Source: Thiohalorhabdus denitrificans (GTDB lineage Bacteria; Pseudomonadota; Gammaproteobacteria; Thiohalorhabdales; Thiohalorhabdaceae). Taken from it: DNA of 64,000 nt. Shown here piece by piece: positions 1 through 7,051 of the stretch. The stretch spans positions 62,001 through 126,000 of the forward strand of contig NZ_LJCP01000010.1 of the NCBI RefSeq assembly GCF_001399755.1, written 5' to 3'. A program made the position numbers and the translations under genes. Every line of letters starts with the position of its first letter. The first letter of the stretch is position 1. The notes below the pieces were generated by a model. That model worked only from the letters and a program-made list of their open reading frames with translations, had not been told where the DNA came from and ran no database searches.

Positions 1-44
1 TTCTCCTCGAGCATCGCGAAGACTTTCTCGGCACCTTGGGCCAT
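1..44 (-). CDS. glnA: Glutamine synthetase, N-terminal fragment (runs off left edge)
   Basis: Only the first 14 codons are in the window. They read M-A-Q-G-A-E-K-V-F-A-M-L-E-E. This matches the AExVxxMLxE pattern at the start of enterobacterial GlnA, the ATP-dependent glutamate-ammonia ligase that assimilates ammonium. A strong ribosome site (AAGGAGG) lies 6 bases before the ATG. A sigma-54 type promoter stands about 45 bases upstream, as expected for glnA. The identification rests on a short match plus promoter type and nitrogen-metabolism neighbours, so it is probable, not proven. Confidence 0.6.
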   Translation of the reverse strand, partial: MAQGAEKVFAMLEE

Positions 45-86
45 GGTTTGCCTCCTTCAATGGTCGGAAATGTCATTGGGGGCGTT

Positions 87-102
87 TGCATCAGGTGTGC
101 CA
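87..102 (-). promoter_or_regulatory. Sigma-54 promoter of glnA
   Basis: Minus-strand TGGCACACCTGATGCA matches the -24/-12 consensus TGGCAC-N5-TTGCA with one mismatch and exact GG-N10-GC spacing. Transcription would start near 76, leaving a leader of about 30 bases before the glnA ATG at 44. Confidence 0.7.
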
Positions 103-155
103 TGCCGTAGATGGGACAAAACGGGCGGTTTCTGGCGGTCTCCGGGCCCTTTGGA

Positions 156-202
156 TGCACCGATAAAGTACATGCAATGGAGCGTTGCCCTCTTATGGGG
201 CA
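156..202. promoter_or_regulatory. Two NtrC-like enhancer sites shared by glnA and cynS
   Basis: TGCACC-GATAA-AGTACA (156-172) and TGCCCT-CTTAT-GGGGCA (186-202) resemble the NtrC site TGCACC-N5-GGTGCA with 10 and 9 of 12 arm positions. Their starts are 30 bp apart, close to the 32 bp spacing of the two NtrC sites at Escherichia coli glnA. They lie about 88 and 118 bases upstream of the inferred glnA start and 160-190 bases upstream of the inferred cynS start. A single enhancer pair could serve both divergent promoters. Binding is inferred. Confidence 0.5.
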
Positions 203-327
203 AGGGTCTGCGAGGGTTCCGTTGGAGAGGGGGGCCGGGGGCAGTCCAAGGCAACCAGGCTGCCAGCGGGCCCTGAAGGAAGGCGCAAAGGGAAGAATAT
301 TGGCCCTGGTTCCGGTGGGTGGGGGAT

Positions 328-343
328 TGGCATAGAAGGTGCA
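328..343 (+). promoter_or_regulatory. Sigma-54 promoter of cynS
   Basis: TGGCATAGAAGGTGCA keeps the invariant GG-N10-GC and most of the consensus. The inferred start near 355 gives a leader of about 25 bases before the cynS ATG at 380. Confidence 0.6.
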
Positions 344-379
344 GCCAGCCGGGCGTTACCAACCAAGAGGAGCGCCGCC

Positions 380-820
380 ATGGATAAGCTGGCTATGACC
401 GAGACCATCATGGCCGCCAAGGCTGACAAGGGGTGGAGCTGGGAGGAGATTGCCGCCCAGGTGGGCCTCAACCCCGTCTTCGTCACCTCCGCCTGCCTGG
501 GGCAGAGCAGCATGCCGCGGGAATACGGGGAGAAGCTGACTGCAGCCCTGGGGTTGTCCGGTGAGGTGGTTGAGGCCCTGGCGGTCTGCCCCATGAAGGG
601 GACGGAGCAGGCCGTGCCCACCGACCCGCTGGTCTACCGTTTCTACGAGATCATGCAGGTGTACGGCACCTCGGTTAAGGAGATCATCCACGAGAAGTTC
701 GGTGACGGCATCATGTCGGCCATCGACTTCACCCTGGATGTGGATCGCCAGGAGGACCCCAAGGGCGACCGCGTGGTGGTGACCATGAACGGCAAGTTCC
801 TGCCCTACAAGATCTGGTAG
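380..820 (+). CDS. cynS: Cyanate hydratase (cyanase)
   Basis: A 146-aa protein of normal cyanase length. Cyanase is a cytoplasmic decamer that converts cyanate and bicarbonate to ammonia and CO2 by way of carbamate. An N-terminal helical DNA-binding-like fold covers about residues 1-75. The C-terminal catalytic region holds YRFYEIMQVYG and HEKFGDGIMSAI, which place the active-site residues at R87, E90 and S113. The frame is open further upstream, but the ATG at 380 has an AAGAGGAG ribosome site and gives the family's usual N-terminus. No carbonic anhydrase (cynT) or cynR is adjacent. It is divergent from glnA and likely NtrC/sigma-54 controlled, so cyanate would serve as a nitrogen source here. 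Confidence 0.96.
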   Translation: MDKLAMTETIMAAKADKGWSWEEIAAQVGLNPVFVTSACLGQSSMPREYGEKLTAALGLSGEVVEALAVCPMKGTEQAVPTDPLVYRFYEIMQVYGTSVKEIIHEKFGDGIMSAIDFTLDVDRQEDPKGDRVVVTMNGKFLPYKIW

Positions 821-872
821 AAGGCTGCTGCTTACGCGGGGCCCGTTCCTCCCTCCGAGGCCCCGCTCCCGG

Positions 873-901
873 CCCGGCGGAGTCCGTTCCGCCGGGTTTT
901 T
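873..901 (+). terminator. Terminator after cynS
   Basis: A 9-bp perfect GC stem (CCCGGCGGA / TCCGCCGGG) with a 6-base loop is followed by five T. It also lies just beyond the end of the convergent kinase-phosphatase gene. Confidence 0.85.
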
Positions 902-918
902 GCGTTGCCGGGCCGGGC

Positions 919-2643
919 TTAATCCAGGGCGATGGCCAGGGCCAGGAGAACGGCCAGGACCGCGGACACCCCCTGCCAGAAGCTCTCCGGATTGCGCTCG
1001 ATCAAGGGTGGCCGGTGGGCGTCCAGGAATTCCCGGCGCGGGTGGCGCAGGTCGTAGGCGAGCTCGTCCGCGTCGGCGTAGCGGCGTTCGGGATTGGGGT
1101 GGACGGCCCGGCGCAAGGTGGCGTCCACCCAGGCCGGGAGGCTCCGATTGCGGTTCAGGGCGGGCTCGTACTTCAGCTTGTGCTGCGCGGCCCGGGTGCG
1201 GGCCTTGGGAACCTGCGTCCCGTAGGGGAGGGTGCCGGTCAGCATCTGGTAGGTCACCACGCCGAGGGAGAACACGTCCGATCGGACCGAGCCAGCGGCA
1301 CCGAGAAAGTATTCGGGGGCGGAATACTGCTCGGTGCCCAGCAAACGGTCCCCGGCGAACAGGGCCCGACCGTCGGTGAGGCCGGCCAGCCTCGTGGATC
1401 CCAGGTCGATGATGCGGGCGGTGCCGGCCTCGTCGATCAGGATGTTATCCGGGCGGATGTCCTGATGCACCATCTCGTGGCGATGGAAGGCGCGCAGTCC
1501 GCGGGCGATCTGCCCCACGATGTCCCGGACCTTCTCCAGGGGTGGATCGGGGTTGTCCCGCATCCACTGGGTCAGCGTCCGGCCCTCCACGAACTCCATG
1601 ATGAGATAGGTGTAGCTCCGCCGCCGCTCGGGCAGACGGGCCTTGATCACGTGGGGGCTGCTGATCCGGCGGGCGATCCACTCCTCGGTCAGGAATTGGT
1701 CGAGCAGGACCGGATCGTTCTTCAGCTCTGCCGTTGGGGTCTTGAGGGCCACGCGGGTGTTCGACTGGAGGTCCCGGGCGAGGTAGACGTGGCTGCGGTG
1801 GCTTGCGTGGAGCTCGCGCAGGATCTCGAAACCGTCCAAATGGGCGCCGGGCTCCAGCGCAGGGGGGAACGGCAGCTCCGCCCGGCGCCGCTGGTGCTCC
1901 TCGATGTCGTCCTCCGGGAGGGCTTCAACCCGGATCAGCTGGGCCGTCAGATTGTCGGTGCTGCCCTGCTGGTAGGCCTCGTTGACCAGGGTCTTGGCGG
2001 CTGCGTCGAGGTCGCTGCCGTGGCGTCGGACGGTTTCGGTCAGGACCTCGGGGGCGAGGTGCTCGTAGACCCCGTCGGTGGCGAACAGGAAGATGTCGTC
2101 CCGCTCCAGCGGCAGGCTCCAATAGTCGATCTCCACGTGGCGGTCCACGCCCAGGGCCCGGCCCAGGTAGCCCTCGTTCTGGGACAGCCAGATGCGGTGG
2201 TCCTCGGTGAGCTGCTCCAGGCTGTCGCCACGGAGCCGGTAGATGCGGGCGTCGCCCACGTGGAAGATGTGCGCCGTGGTGGCCTTCAGGACCATGGCGC
2301 TCAGGGTGCAGGCGTAGCCCCGCTCCCGGTCGTGGGGATGGGCCCCCCGCCGGCTCAGGGAATGGAGCCAGGAATTGGTGGCCAGGATGACCTGTTGGGC
2401 CGATCGCTTCACCGACCACGCCTCGGAGGTGCAGTAGTAATCCTCGAGGAAGGATCGAACCGCGGTCTGGCTGGCGATCTGCGCGACGTCGCTGCTGCTG
2501 ATCCCGTCGGCGAGGGCGATGGCGGCCCCCTTGGCGCGTAATTGTGGCTCCCTGGGGAGGTAGGCCGCGTAGAAGTCCTGGTTGACGCTCTTGCGGCCCT
2601 TGTCGGAGCTCTGTCCCACGGTGATCTCGAGACGGTCGGGCAT
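919..2643 (-). CDS. Bifunctional PP2C phosphatase / Ser-Thr protein kinase, membrane-anchored
   Basis: 574 aa. Residues 1-245 are a PP2C-type phosphatase with metal-site signatures D46-G47, G130-D131, D190-G191 and D230-N231. Residues 270-540 are a Hanks-type kinase: lysine K301 (VALK), catalytic loop HQDIRPDN (D395, N400), DLG at 413-415 and APE at 442-444. A hydrophobic helix at 560-573 ends the protein, so both domains face the cytoplasm. Having both activities suggests it sets the phosphorylation state of a partner reversibly. It is divergent from a nitrite channel. A related kinase gene sits beside nitrate/nitrite assimilation genes in pseudomonads (PA1782 region), so regulation of nitrite uptake is inferred. 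Its substrate is unknown. Confidence 0.9.
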   Translation of the reverse strand: MPDRLEITVGQSSDKGRKSVNQDFYAAYLPREPQLRAKGAAIALADGISSSDVAQIASQTAVRSFLEDYYCTSEAWSVKRSAQQVILATNSWLHSLSRRGAHPHDRERGYACTLSAMVLKATTAHIFHVGDARIYRLRGDSLEQLTEDHRIWLSQNEGYLGRALGVDRHVEIDYWSLPLERDDIFLFATDGVYEHLAPEVLTETVRRHGSDLDAAAKTLVNEAYQQGSTDNLTAQLIRVEALPEDDIEEHQRRRAELPFPPALEPGAHLDGFEILRELHASHRSHVYLARDLQSNTRVALKTPTAELKNDPVLLDQFLTEEWIARRISSPHVIKARLPERRRSYTYLIMEFVEGRTLTQWMRDNPDPPLEKVRDIVGQIARGLRAFHRHEMVHQDIRPDNILIDEAGTARIIDLGSTRLAGLTDGRALFAGDRLLGTEQYSAPEYFLGAAGSVRSDVFSLGVVTYQMLTGTLPYGTQVPKARTRAAQHKLKYEPALNRNRSLPAWVDATLRRAVHPNPERRYADADELAYDLRHPRREFLDAHRPPLIERNPESFWQGVSAVLAVLLALAIALD

Positions 2644-2730
2644 GTTTGAACCCAGGACGGTCGGTCAGGCGGATGGGTTTGGCCGGGAGCCCCGATGGTG
2701 GCAAAACCGGCCTGCTTACACGGCCGGCGG

Positions 2731-2746
2731 TGCAATGGCCATGCCC
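2731..2746 (-). promoter_or_regulatory. Possible sigma-54 promoter of the kinase-phosphatase gene
   Basis: Minus-strand GGGCATGGCCATTGCA has GG-N10-GC spacing and a perfect TTGCA, but G replaces T at the first -24 position. Transcription would start near 2719, about 75 bases upstream of the ATG. Confidence 0.45.
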
Positions 2747-2786
2747 CATCGGTAACGGGCGCCGGCAGGACCCTCGGGCCCGCGAT

Positions 2787-2863
2787 CGCCCCAAATTTGT
2801 GCCTGCATTTTCCCCTTGCACCCTTTTGGTAGGCGGCTGGCCACGCTTCAGCGGGGCCGTGCC
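2787..2863. promoter_or_regulatory. Three NtrC-like sites between two divergent promoters
   Basis: CGCCCC-AAATT-TGTGCC (2787), TGCACC-CTTTT-GGTAGG (2817) and TTCAGC-GGGGC-CGTGCC (2847) each match 8-9 of 12 arm bases of the NtrC consensus and start exactly 30 bp apart. Each match alone is weak. The regular phasing, and the sigma-54 type elements on either side, make an enhancer plausible for both the kinase gene and the nitrite channel gene. Confidence 0.4.
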
Positions 2864-2969
2864 CCCCCTTCCGATCCCGGCAGCCTCTGGGGCTCGGTCT
2901 CGAAAATTCGCGGGAATGAGCCTTTATAGGACGTTCCATGCCGGGCGTTCCGAAGAGCCTCCAGCAGTT

Positions 2970-2985
2970 TGGCACAGACCATGCT
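2970..2985 (+). promoter_or_regulatory. Sigma-54 promoter of the nitrite channel gene
   Basis: TGGCACAGACCATGCT has a perfect -24 TGGCAC and GC at -12 with exact spacing. The inferred start near 2997 leaves a leader of about 97 bases. Confidence 0.65.
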
Positions 2986-3093
2986 CTCCCCTCCGGGTGA
3001 CTTGGGCGATTCCAGTGGCAGGACGTCGCGGTGGGCCCACGACCTCCAGCCTCTGGAAATCGGCTTGCCACCGGCCAAACAAGGAGGCCTGAA

Positions 3094-3924
3094 ATGTCCT
3101 ATCTCAACCCGTCTGAGTTCGTGACCAAGCTCGTGGACCAGGGCGAATCCAAGGTCTACATGAGCGAGCGCGACACCATCCTGCGCGGTTTCATGGCCGG
3201 TGCCACTCTGGCCCTGGCGGTGGTGTTCGCCGTCTCGATCGCGGTAAATACCGGCTCGTTCCTTCTCGGGGCCATTCTCTTCCCCGTCGGCTTTTCCATG
3301 CTGTATCTCATGGGCTATGACTTGTTGACCGGGGTCTTCACGATTATCCCGATGGCATGGCTCGATGGCCGCCCGGGCGTGACGTTACCGCGCATGCTGA
3401 AGTCCTGGCTGCTTGTTGGTATCGGGAATCTCGCCGGCTCCCTGTTTATCGCCTTTTTCGCCTTTATGTATTTCACTGATGGCTTCAATGCCGCCGTCAA
3501 CGACATTGGTCAGAAAATAATGGCCGTCGGCGAGAAACGCACCAGCATGTACGCCGATGCCGGGTTCTGGGGCCTGCTCCACCTGTTCATGCGCGGCATG
3601 TTCTGTAATTGGATGGTCTCGATGGGTGTCGTCGGCGCGGCGATCTCGACGAGCGTGCCGGGCAAGGTCATCGGCATGTGGATGCCGATCATGGTCTTCT
3701 TCTACCTCGGCTTCGAGCACTCCGTGGTGAACATGTTCCTCTTCCCAACCGGACTCATGATGGGCGCGGATTTCACGTTCACCGACTATCTCCTCTGGAA
3801 CGAGATCCCGACGGTGCTGGGCAATATCGCCGGCGGACTGGTCCTGGTCGGCCTGGTGCTCTATACGACCCATGTCCGTACCGGGGCCAAGAAGGAGTTC
3901 CCCGAGGTGGCCATGGCCAAGTAA
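3094..3924 (+). CDS. nirC: Formate/nitrite transporter family channel (probable nitrite uptake)
   Basis: 276 aa with about six hydrophobic segments, the normal size of the FNT family of pentameric inner-membrane channels for nitrite, formate or hydrosulfide. The conserved pore-histidine region is present as GFEHSVVNMF. The ATG at 3094 follows an AAGGAGG ribosome site; an upstream in-frame ATG lacks one. It lies 300 bases before nirBD and is divergent from the kinase-phosphatase. That context favours nitrite over formate, since no formate genes are near. Specificity within FNT cannot be read from sequence alone, so nirC is a context-based name. Confidence 0.85.
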   Translation: MSYLNPSEFVTKLVDQGESKVYMSERDTILRGFMAGATLALAVVFAVSIAVNTGSFLLGAILFPVGFSMLYLMGYDLLTGVFTIIPMAWLDGRPGVTLPRMLKSWLLVGIGNLAGSLFIAFFAFMYFTDGFNAAVNDIGQKIMAVGEKRTSMYADAGFWGLLHLFMRGMFCNWMVSMGVVGAAISTSVPGKVIGMWMPIMVFFYLGFEHSVVNMFLFPTGLMMGADFTFTDYLLWNEIPTVLGNIAGGLVLVGLVLYTTHVRTGAKKEFPEVAMAK

Positions 3925-3971
3925 ACCACGGAGGGGCCGGTCGCCGGCCTTCTCCCTAAACCCGTGTCATG

Positions 3972-3998
3972 GGCCCGGCCGCAAGGCCGGGCCTTTTT
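3972..3998 (+). terminator. Terminator after the nitrite channel gene
   Basis: A 9-bp perfect stem GGCCCGGCC / GGCCGGGCC with a GCAA tetraloop is followed by five T. Confidence 0.9.
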
Positions 3999-4019
3999 CT
4001 GCTTTTCGGCAAGCGCCAA

Positions 4020-4067
4020 CGCACAGCATTGGTGAGCTTCTCCCTTCCCCTGCACCCCTTCGAGGCA
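4020..4067. promoter_or_regulatory. NtrC-like site pair upstream of nirB
   Basis: CGCACA-GCATT-GGTGAG (4020-4036) and TGCACC-CCTTC-GAGGCA (4051-4067) match 8 and 10 of 12 arm bases. They start 31 bp apart. Their centres lie about 143 and 112 bases before the inferred nirB start, almost the same geometry as the NtrC enhancer at Escherichia coli glnA. Confidence 0.55.
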
Positions 4068-4143
4068 ATGTGCTGGCGGTAGCCAGGACGGTTGAATCCC
4101 GTAAACGGTTGTTTGTGCGCATTTTAAGAAGCTGTGCAGGAAG

Positions 4144-4159
4144 TGGCATTGCCATTGCT
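4144..4159 (+). promoter_or_regulatory. Sigma-54 promoter of the nirB operon
   Basis: TGGCATTGCCATTGCT matches the consensus with a single substitution and exact GG-N10-GC spacing. The start would be near 4171, about 53 bases before the nirB ATG. Confidence 0.7.
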
Positions 4160-4223
4160 TCTTAGGCGGTTAGCGAGGCCGGGTCCATCCGGTCCGGGCA
4201 TTGGGAAGCCAAGGGAAACCGCC

Positions 4224-6662
4224 ATGACGGAACGACTGGTACTTGTGGGAAATGGTATGGCCGGGGTGCGCACCCTGGAGGAACTGCTCAAGCTCGCCCC
4301 GGAGAAATACGCCGTCACGGTGTTCGGCGACGAGCCCTACGCCAACTACAACCGCATCCTGCTGTCCCCGGTGCTCGCCGGCGACAAGACCATCGACGAA
4401 ATCTGCCTCAACGGCCGCGACTGGTACGAGAACAACGGCATAGAGCTGCGGACGGGGACCGCGGTCGCGGAGATCGATCGTGGTGGGCGTCGGATCATCG
4501 CGGCTGATGGCACGACCGCCGACTACGACCGGCTGATCCTGGCCACCGGCTCGCGTCCGGTGCGCCTGCCCATCCCGGGCGCCGACCTCCCCGGGGTGGT
4601 CACCTTCCGTGACATCGCCGACGTCGAGGCCATGACCGAGGCCAGCGCCAAGCACGACAGGGCGGTGGTCATCGGCGGCGGCCTGCTCGGCCTGGAGGCG
4701 GCCCACGGCCTGCGCGAGCGCGGCATGGAAGTGACCGTGGTGCACATCGCCGACCACCTCATGGAACGCCAGCTCGACGCCCCCGCCGGGCGCATGCTGC
4801 AGCAGTCCATGGCCGAGCGCGGCATCCGTTTCGAGCTGCCGGCCACCACCGAGGCCATCCTCGGCGAGGAGGCGGCGACCGGCATTCGCTTGAACGACGG
4901 CCGCGAGCTGGATGCCGGCCTAGTGGTCATGGCCGCCGGCATTCGCCCCAACACCGGGCTGGCCGAATCCTCCGGCATCTACTGCGAGCGCGGCATCTTG
5001 GTGGGCGACACCATGCAGACCTTCGACCCGCGCATCTGGGCGGTGGGCGAGTGCGTGCAGCACCGCGGCGCCACCTACGGCCTGGTGGCGCCCCTGTTCG
5101 ACCAGGCCAAGGTGGCCGCCAACCACTTGGCCGAGGCCGGAACCGCCCGCTACGAAGGCTCGGTGACCTCCACCAAGCTCAAGGTCTCGGGCATCGACCT
5201 GTTCTCCGCCGGCGACTTCCACGGTGGCGCGGACAGCGAGGCCATGGTGTTGGCCGATGCCGCTGGCGGCGTCTACAAGAAGCTGGTGATCGAGGAAAAC
5301 CGCATTGCCGGCGCCGTGCTGTTCGGCGACACCATCGACGGCTCCTGGTACTTCCAGCTCATGCGCGACGGCACGGACATCTCGGAGCTGCGCGACCAGC
5401 TGTTGTTCGGCCAGGCCCACCTGGGCGACGCCGGTCACGGCGAGGGCAACCGCGTGGCGGCCATGGCCGACGACGTGGAGATCTGCGGCTGTAACGGTGT
5501 GAGCAAGGCCGACATCGTCCAGGCCATCGGCGACAAGGGCCTGTTCACCCTGGAGGACGTGCGCGCCCACACCAAAGCTTCTTCCTCCTGCGGCTCGTGC
5601 ACCGGGCTGGTGGAGTCGTTGCTCGCCTCCACGGTAGGCGAGGGCTATGAGACGACCCCGGCGAAGAAGGCCCTTTGCGGCTGCACCGAGTACAGCCACG
5701 ACGAGGTGCGCGCCGCCATCCGCGACCATGCCCTCAAATCCATCCCCGAGGTCATGCACTTCCTGGAGTGGGGGAGCGAGGACGGCTGCAACAAGTGCCG
5801 GCCGGCGCTGAACTACTACCTGTTGTGCGCCTGGCCGGGCGAGTACGCCGACGACCCCGCCTCGCGGTTCGTCAACGAGCGCGCCCACGCCAACATCCAG
5901 AAGGACGGCACCTACTCGGTGGTGCCGCGCATCTGGGGCGGCGTCACCAGCCCCGCCCAGCTGCGCGCCATCGCCGAGGTGGCCGAGAAATACGAGGTGC
6001 CCACGGTCAAGTTCACCGGCGGCCAGCGCGTGGACCTGCTGGGGGTGGCCAAGGAGAACCTGCCCCAGGTGTGGGCCGATCTGGCTGCCCACGGTTTCGT
6101 CTCCGGCCACGCCTACGGCAAGGCGGTGCGCACGGTGAAGACCTGCGTCGGCCAGGAGTGGTGCCGCTTCGGGGTGCAGGATTCCACCAGCCTGGGCATC
6201 GAGCTGGAGCATATGGCCTGGGGCGCGTGGACCCCGCACAAGGTCAAGCTGGCGGTCTCCGGCTGCCCGCGCAACTGCGCCGAGTCCACCGTCAAGGACG
6301 TCGGCGTGGTGGCGGTGGAATCGGGCTGGGAGATCCACGTGGCCGGGAACGGCGGCACCAAGGTGCGCGCCTGCGACTTCCTGACCCGGGTGGATACCGC
6401 CGACCAGGTCAAGGAACACACGGCGGCCTTCCTGCAGCTCTACCGCGAGCAGGCCCACTACCTGGAGCGCACCGCCCACTGGGTGGAGCGCGTCGGCCTG
6501 GCCCCTATTCGGGAGCGGGTGGTGGACGACGGTGACGCCCGGGCGGCCTTGGCCGAGCGATTCTGGTACGCCCAGTCCTTCGCCCAGGTCGATCCCTGGC
6601 GCCAGCACGCCGAAAGCGCCGACCAGCGTCCCTACATCCCCCTCAAGGAGGTGGCCGGCTGA
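4224..6662 (+). CDS. nirB: Assimilatory nitrite reductase [NAD(P)H], large subunit
   Basis: 812 aa, usual for NirB, the cytoplasmic enzyme that reduces nitrite to ammonium with six electrons from NAD(P)H. Domains in order: FAD-binding oxidoreductase with VGNGMAG near residue 8, a second nucleotide-binding GGGLLGLEA near 152, a BFD-type [2Fe-2S] region with C421, C423, C456 and C459, and a second Cys-rich CGC...CNKC segment near 485-530. Last come the sulfite/nitrite reductase half-domains carrying the siroheme-[4Fe-4S] ligands C641-x5-C647 and C681-x3-C685. The ATG at 4224 follows AAGGGAAA. It is the first gene of an operon with nirD and siroheme-pathway genes. No nitrate reductase is in the window. 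Confidence 0.95.
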   Translation: MTERLVLVGNGMAGVRTLEELLKLAPEKYAVTVFGDEPYANYNRILLSPVLAGDKTIDEICLNGRDWYENNGIELRTGTAVAEIDRGGRRIIAADGTTADYDRLILATGSRPVRLPIPGADLPGVVTFRDIADVEAMTEASAKHDRAVVIGGGLLGLEAAHGLRERGMEVTVVHIADHLMERQLDAPAGRMLQQSMAERGIRFELPATTEAILGEEAATGIRLNDGRELDAGLVVMAAGIRPNTGLAESSGIYCERGILVGDTMQTFDPRIWAVGECVQHRGATYGLVAPLFDQAKVAANHLAEAGTARYEGSVTSTKLKVSGIDLFSAGDFHGGADSEAMVLADAAGGVYKKLVIEENRIAGAVLFGDTIDGSWYFQLMRDGTDISELRDQLLFGQAHLGDAGHGEGNRVAAMADDVEICGCNGVSKADIVQAIGDKGLFTLEDVRAHTKASSSCGSCTGLVESLLASTVGEGYETTPAKKALCGCTEYSHDEVRAAIRDHALKSIPEVMHFLEWGSEDGCNKCRPALNYYLLCAWPGEYADDPASRFVNERAHANIQKDGTYSVVPRIWGGVTSPAQLRAIAEVAEKYEVPTVKFTGGQRVDLLGVAKENLPQVWADLAAHGFVSGHAYGKAVRTVKTCVGQEWCRFGVQDSTSLGIELEHMAWGAWTPHKVKLAVSGCPRNCAESTVKDVGVVAVESGWEIHVAGNGGTKVRACDFLTRVDTADQVKEHTAAFLQLYREQAHYLERTAHWVERVGLAPIRERVVDDGDARAALAERFWYAQSFAQVDPWRQHAESADQRPYIPLKEVAG

Positions 6663-6688
6663 TGGCCGCCACCGAACGGGAGAAAACC

Positions 6689-7051
6689 ATGACCGACACC
6701 GAATGGCTCGACCTCGGGCCGCTGGATGCCATTCCCGCCCGCGGTGCGCGCGTGGTTCGCACCGCCGGCGGCGACATCGCCGTATTCCGCACGGGGGACG
6801 ACCATGTGTTCGCCCTCGACGACCGCTGCCCCCATCGCGGCGGCCCGCTTTCCGAGGGCATCGTCTACGGCCACCGGGTGGCCTGCCCCCTGCACGACTG
6901 GCGCATCGAGCTGGCCGGTGGGGAAGCCGTGGCTCCCGACGAGGGCTGCGCCCGAACCTATCCCGTCGCCGTGGTCGAGGAAAAGGTGTTCCTCCAGGTC
7001 CCGACCCAGCGCTCCGCCTCCTCCTCCCGGAAGACGGAGTCAGCCTCATGA
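6689..7051 (+). CDS. nirD: Nitrite reductase small subunit with Rieske center
   Basis: 120 aa. A Rieske [2Fe-2S] fold is indicated by C47-P-H49 and C66-P-L-H69. It partners NirB in nitrite reduction. All four ligands are present, whereas Escherichia coli NirD, as known, lacks Rieske ligands, so this subunit should bind a cluster. The start could be the ATG at 6662, which overlaps the nirB stop. The ATG at 6689 is preferred because GGGAGA precedes it and because the protein then starts like other NirD subunits. Its stop overlaps the ATG of cysG (ATGA), showing translational coupling. Confidence 0.9.
   Translation: MTDTEWLDLGPLDAIPARGARVVRTAGGDIAVFRTGDDHVFALDDRCPHRGGPLSEGIVYGHRVACPLHDWRIELAGGEAVAPDEGCARTYPVAVVEEKVFLQVPTQRSASSSRKTESAS

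Noticed and set aside
2646-3093. Plus-strand open frame running into the nitrite channel gene region
   Set aside because: It covers the sigma-54 type promoters and site repeats, has no ribosome site and no recognisable protein sequence.
4920-7049. Long minus-strand open frame (709 codons) across nirB-nirD
   Set aside because: It mirrors the plus-strand codons of nirB and nirD, which have clear motifs. Its translation is rich in Gly, Arg, His and Val without domains, as usual for antisense frames in GC-rich DNA.
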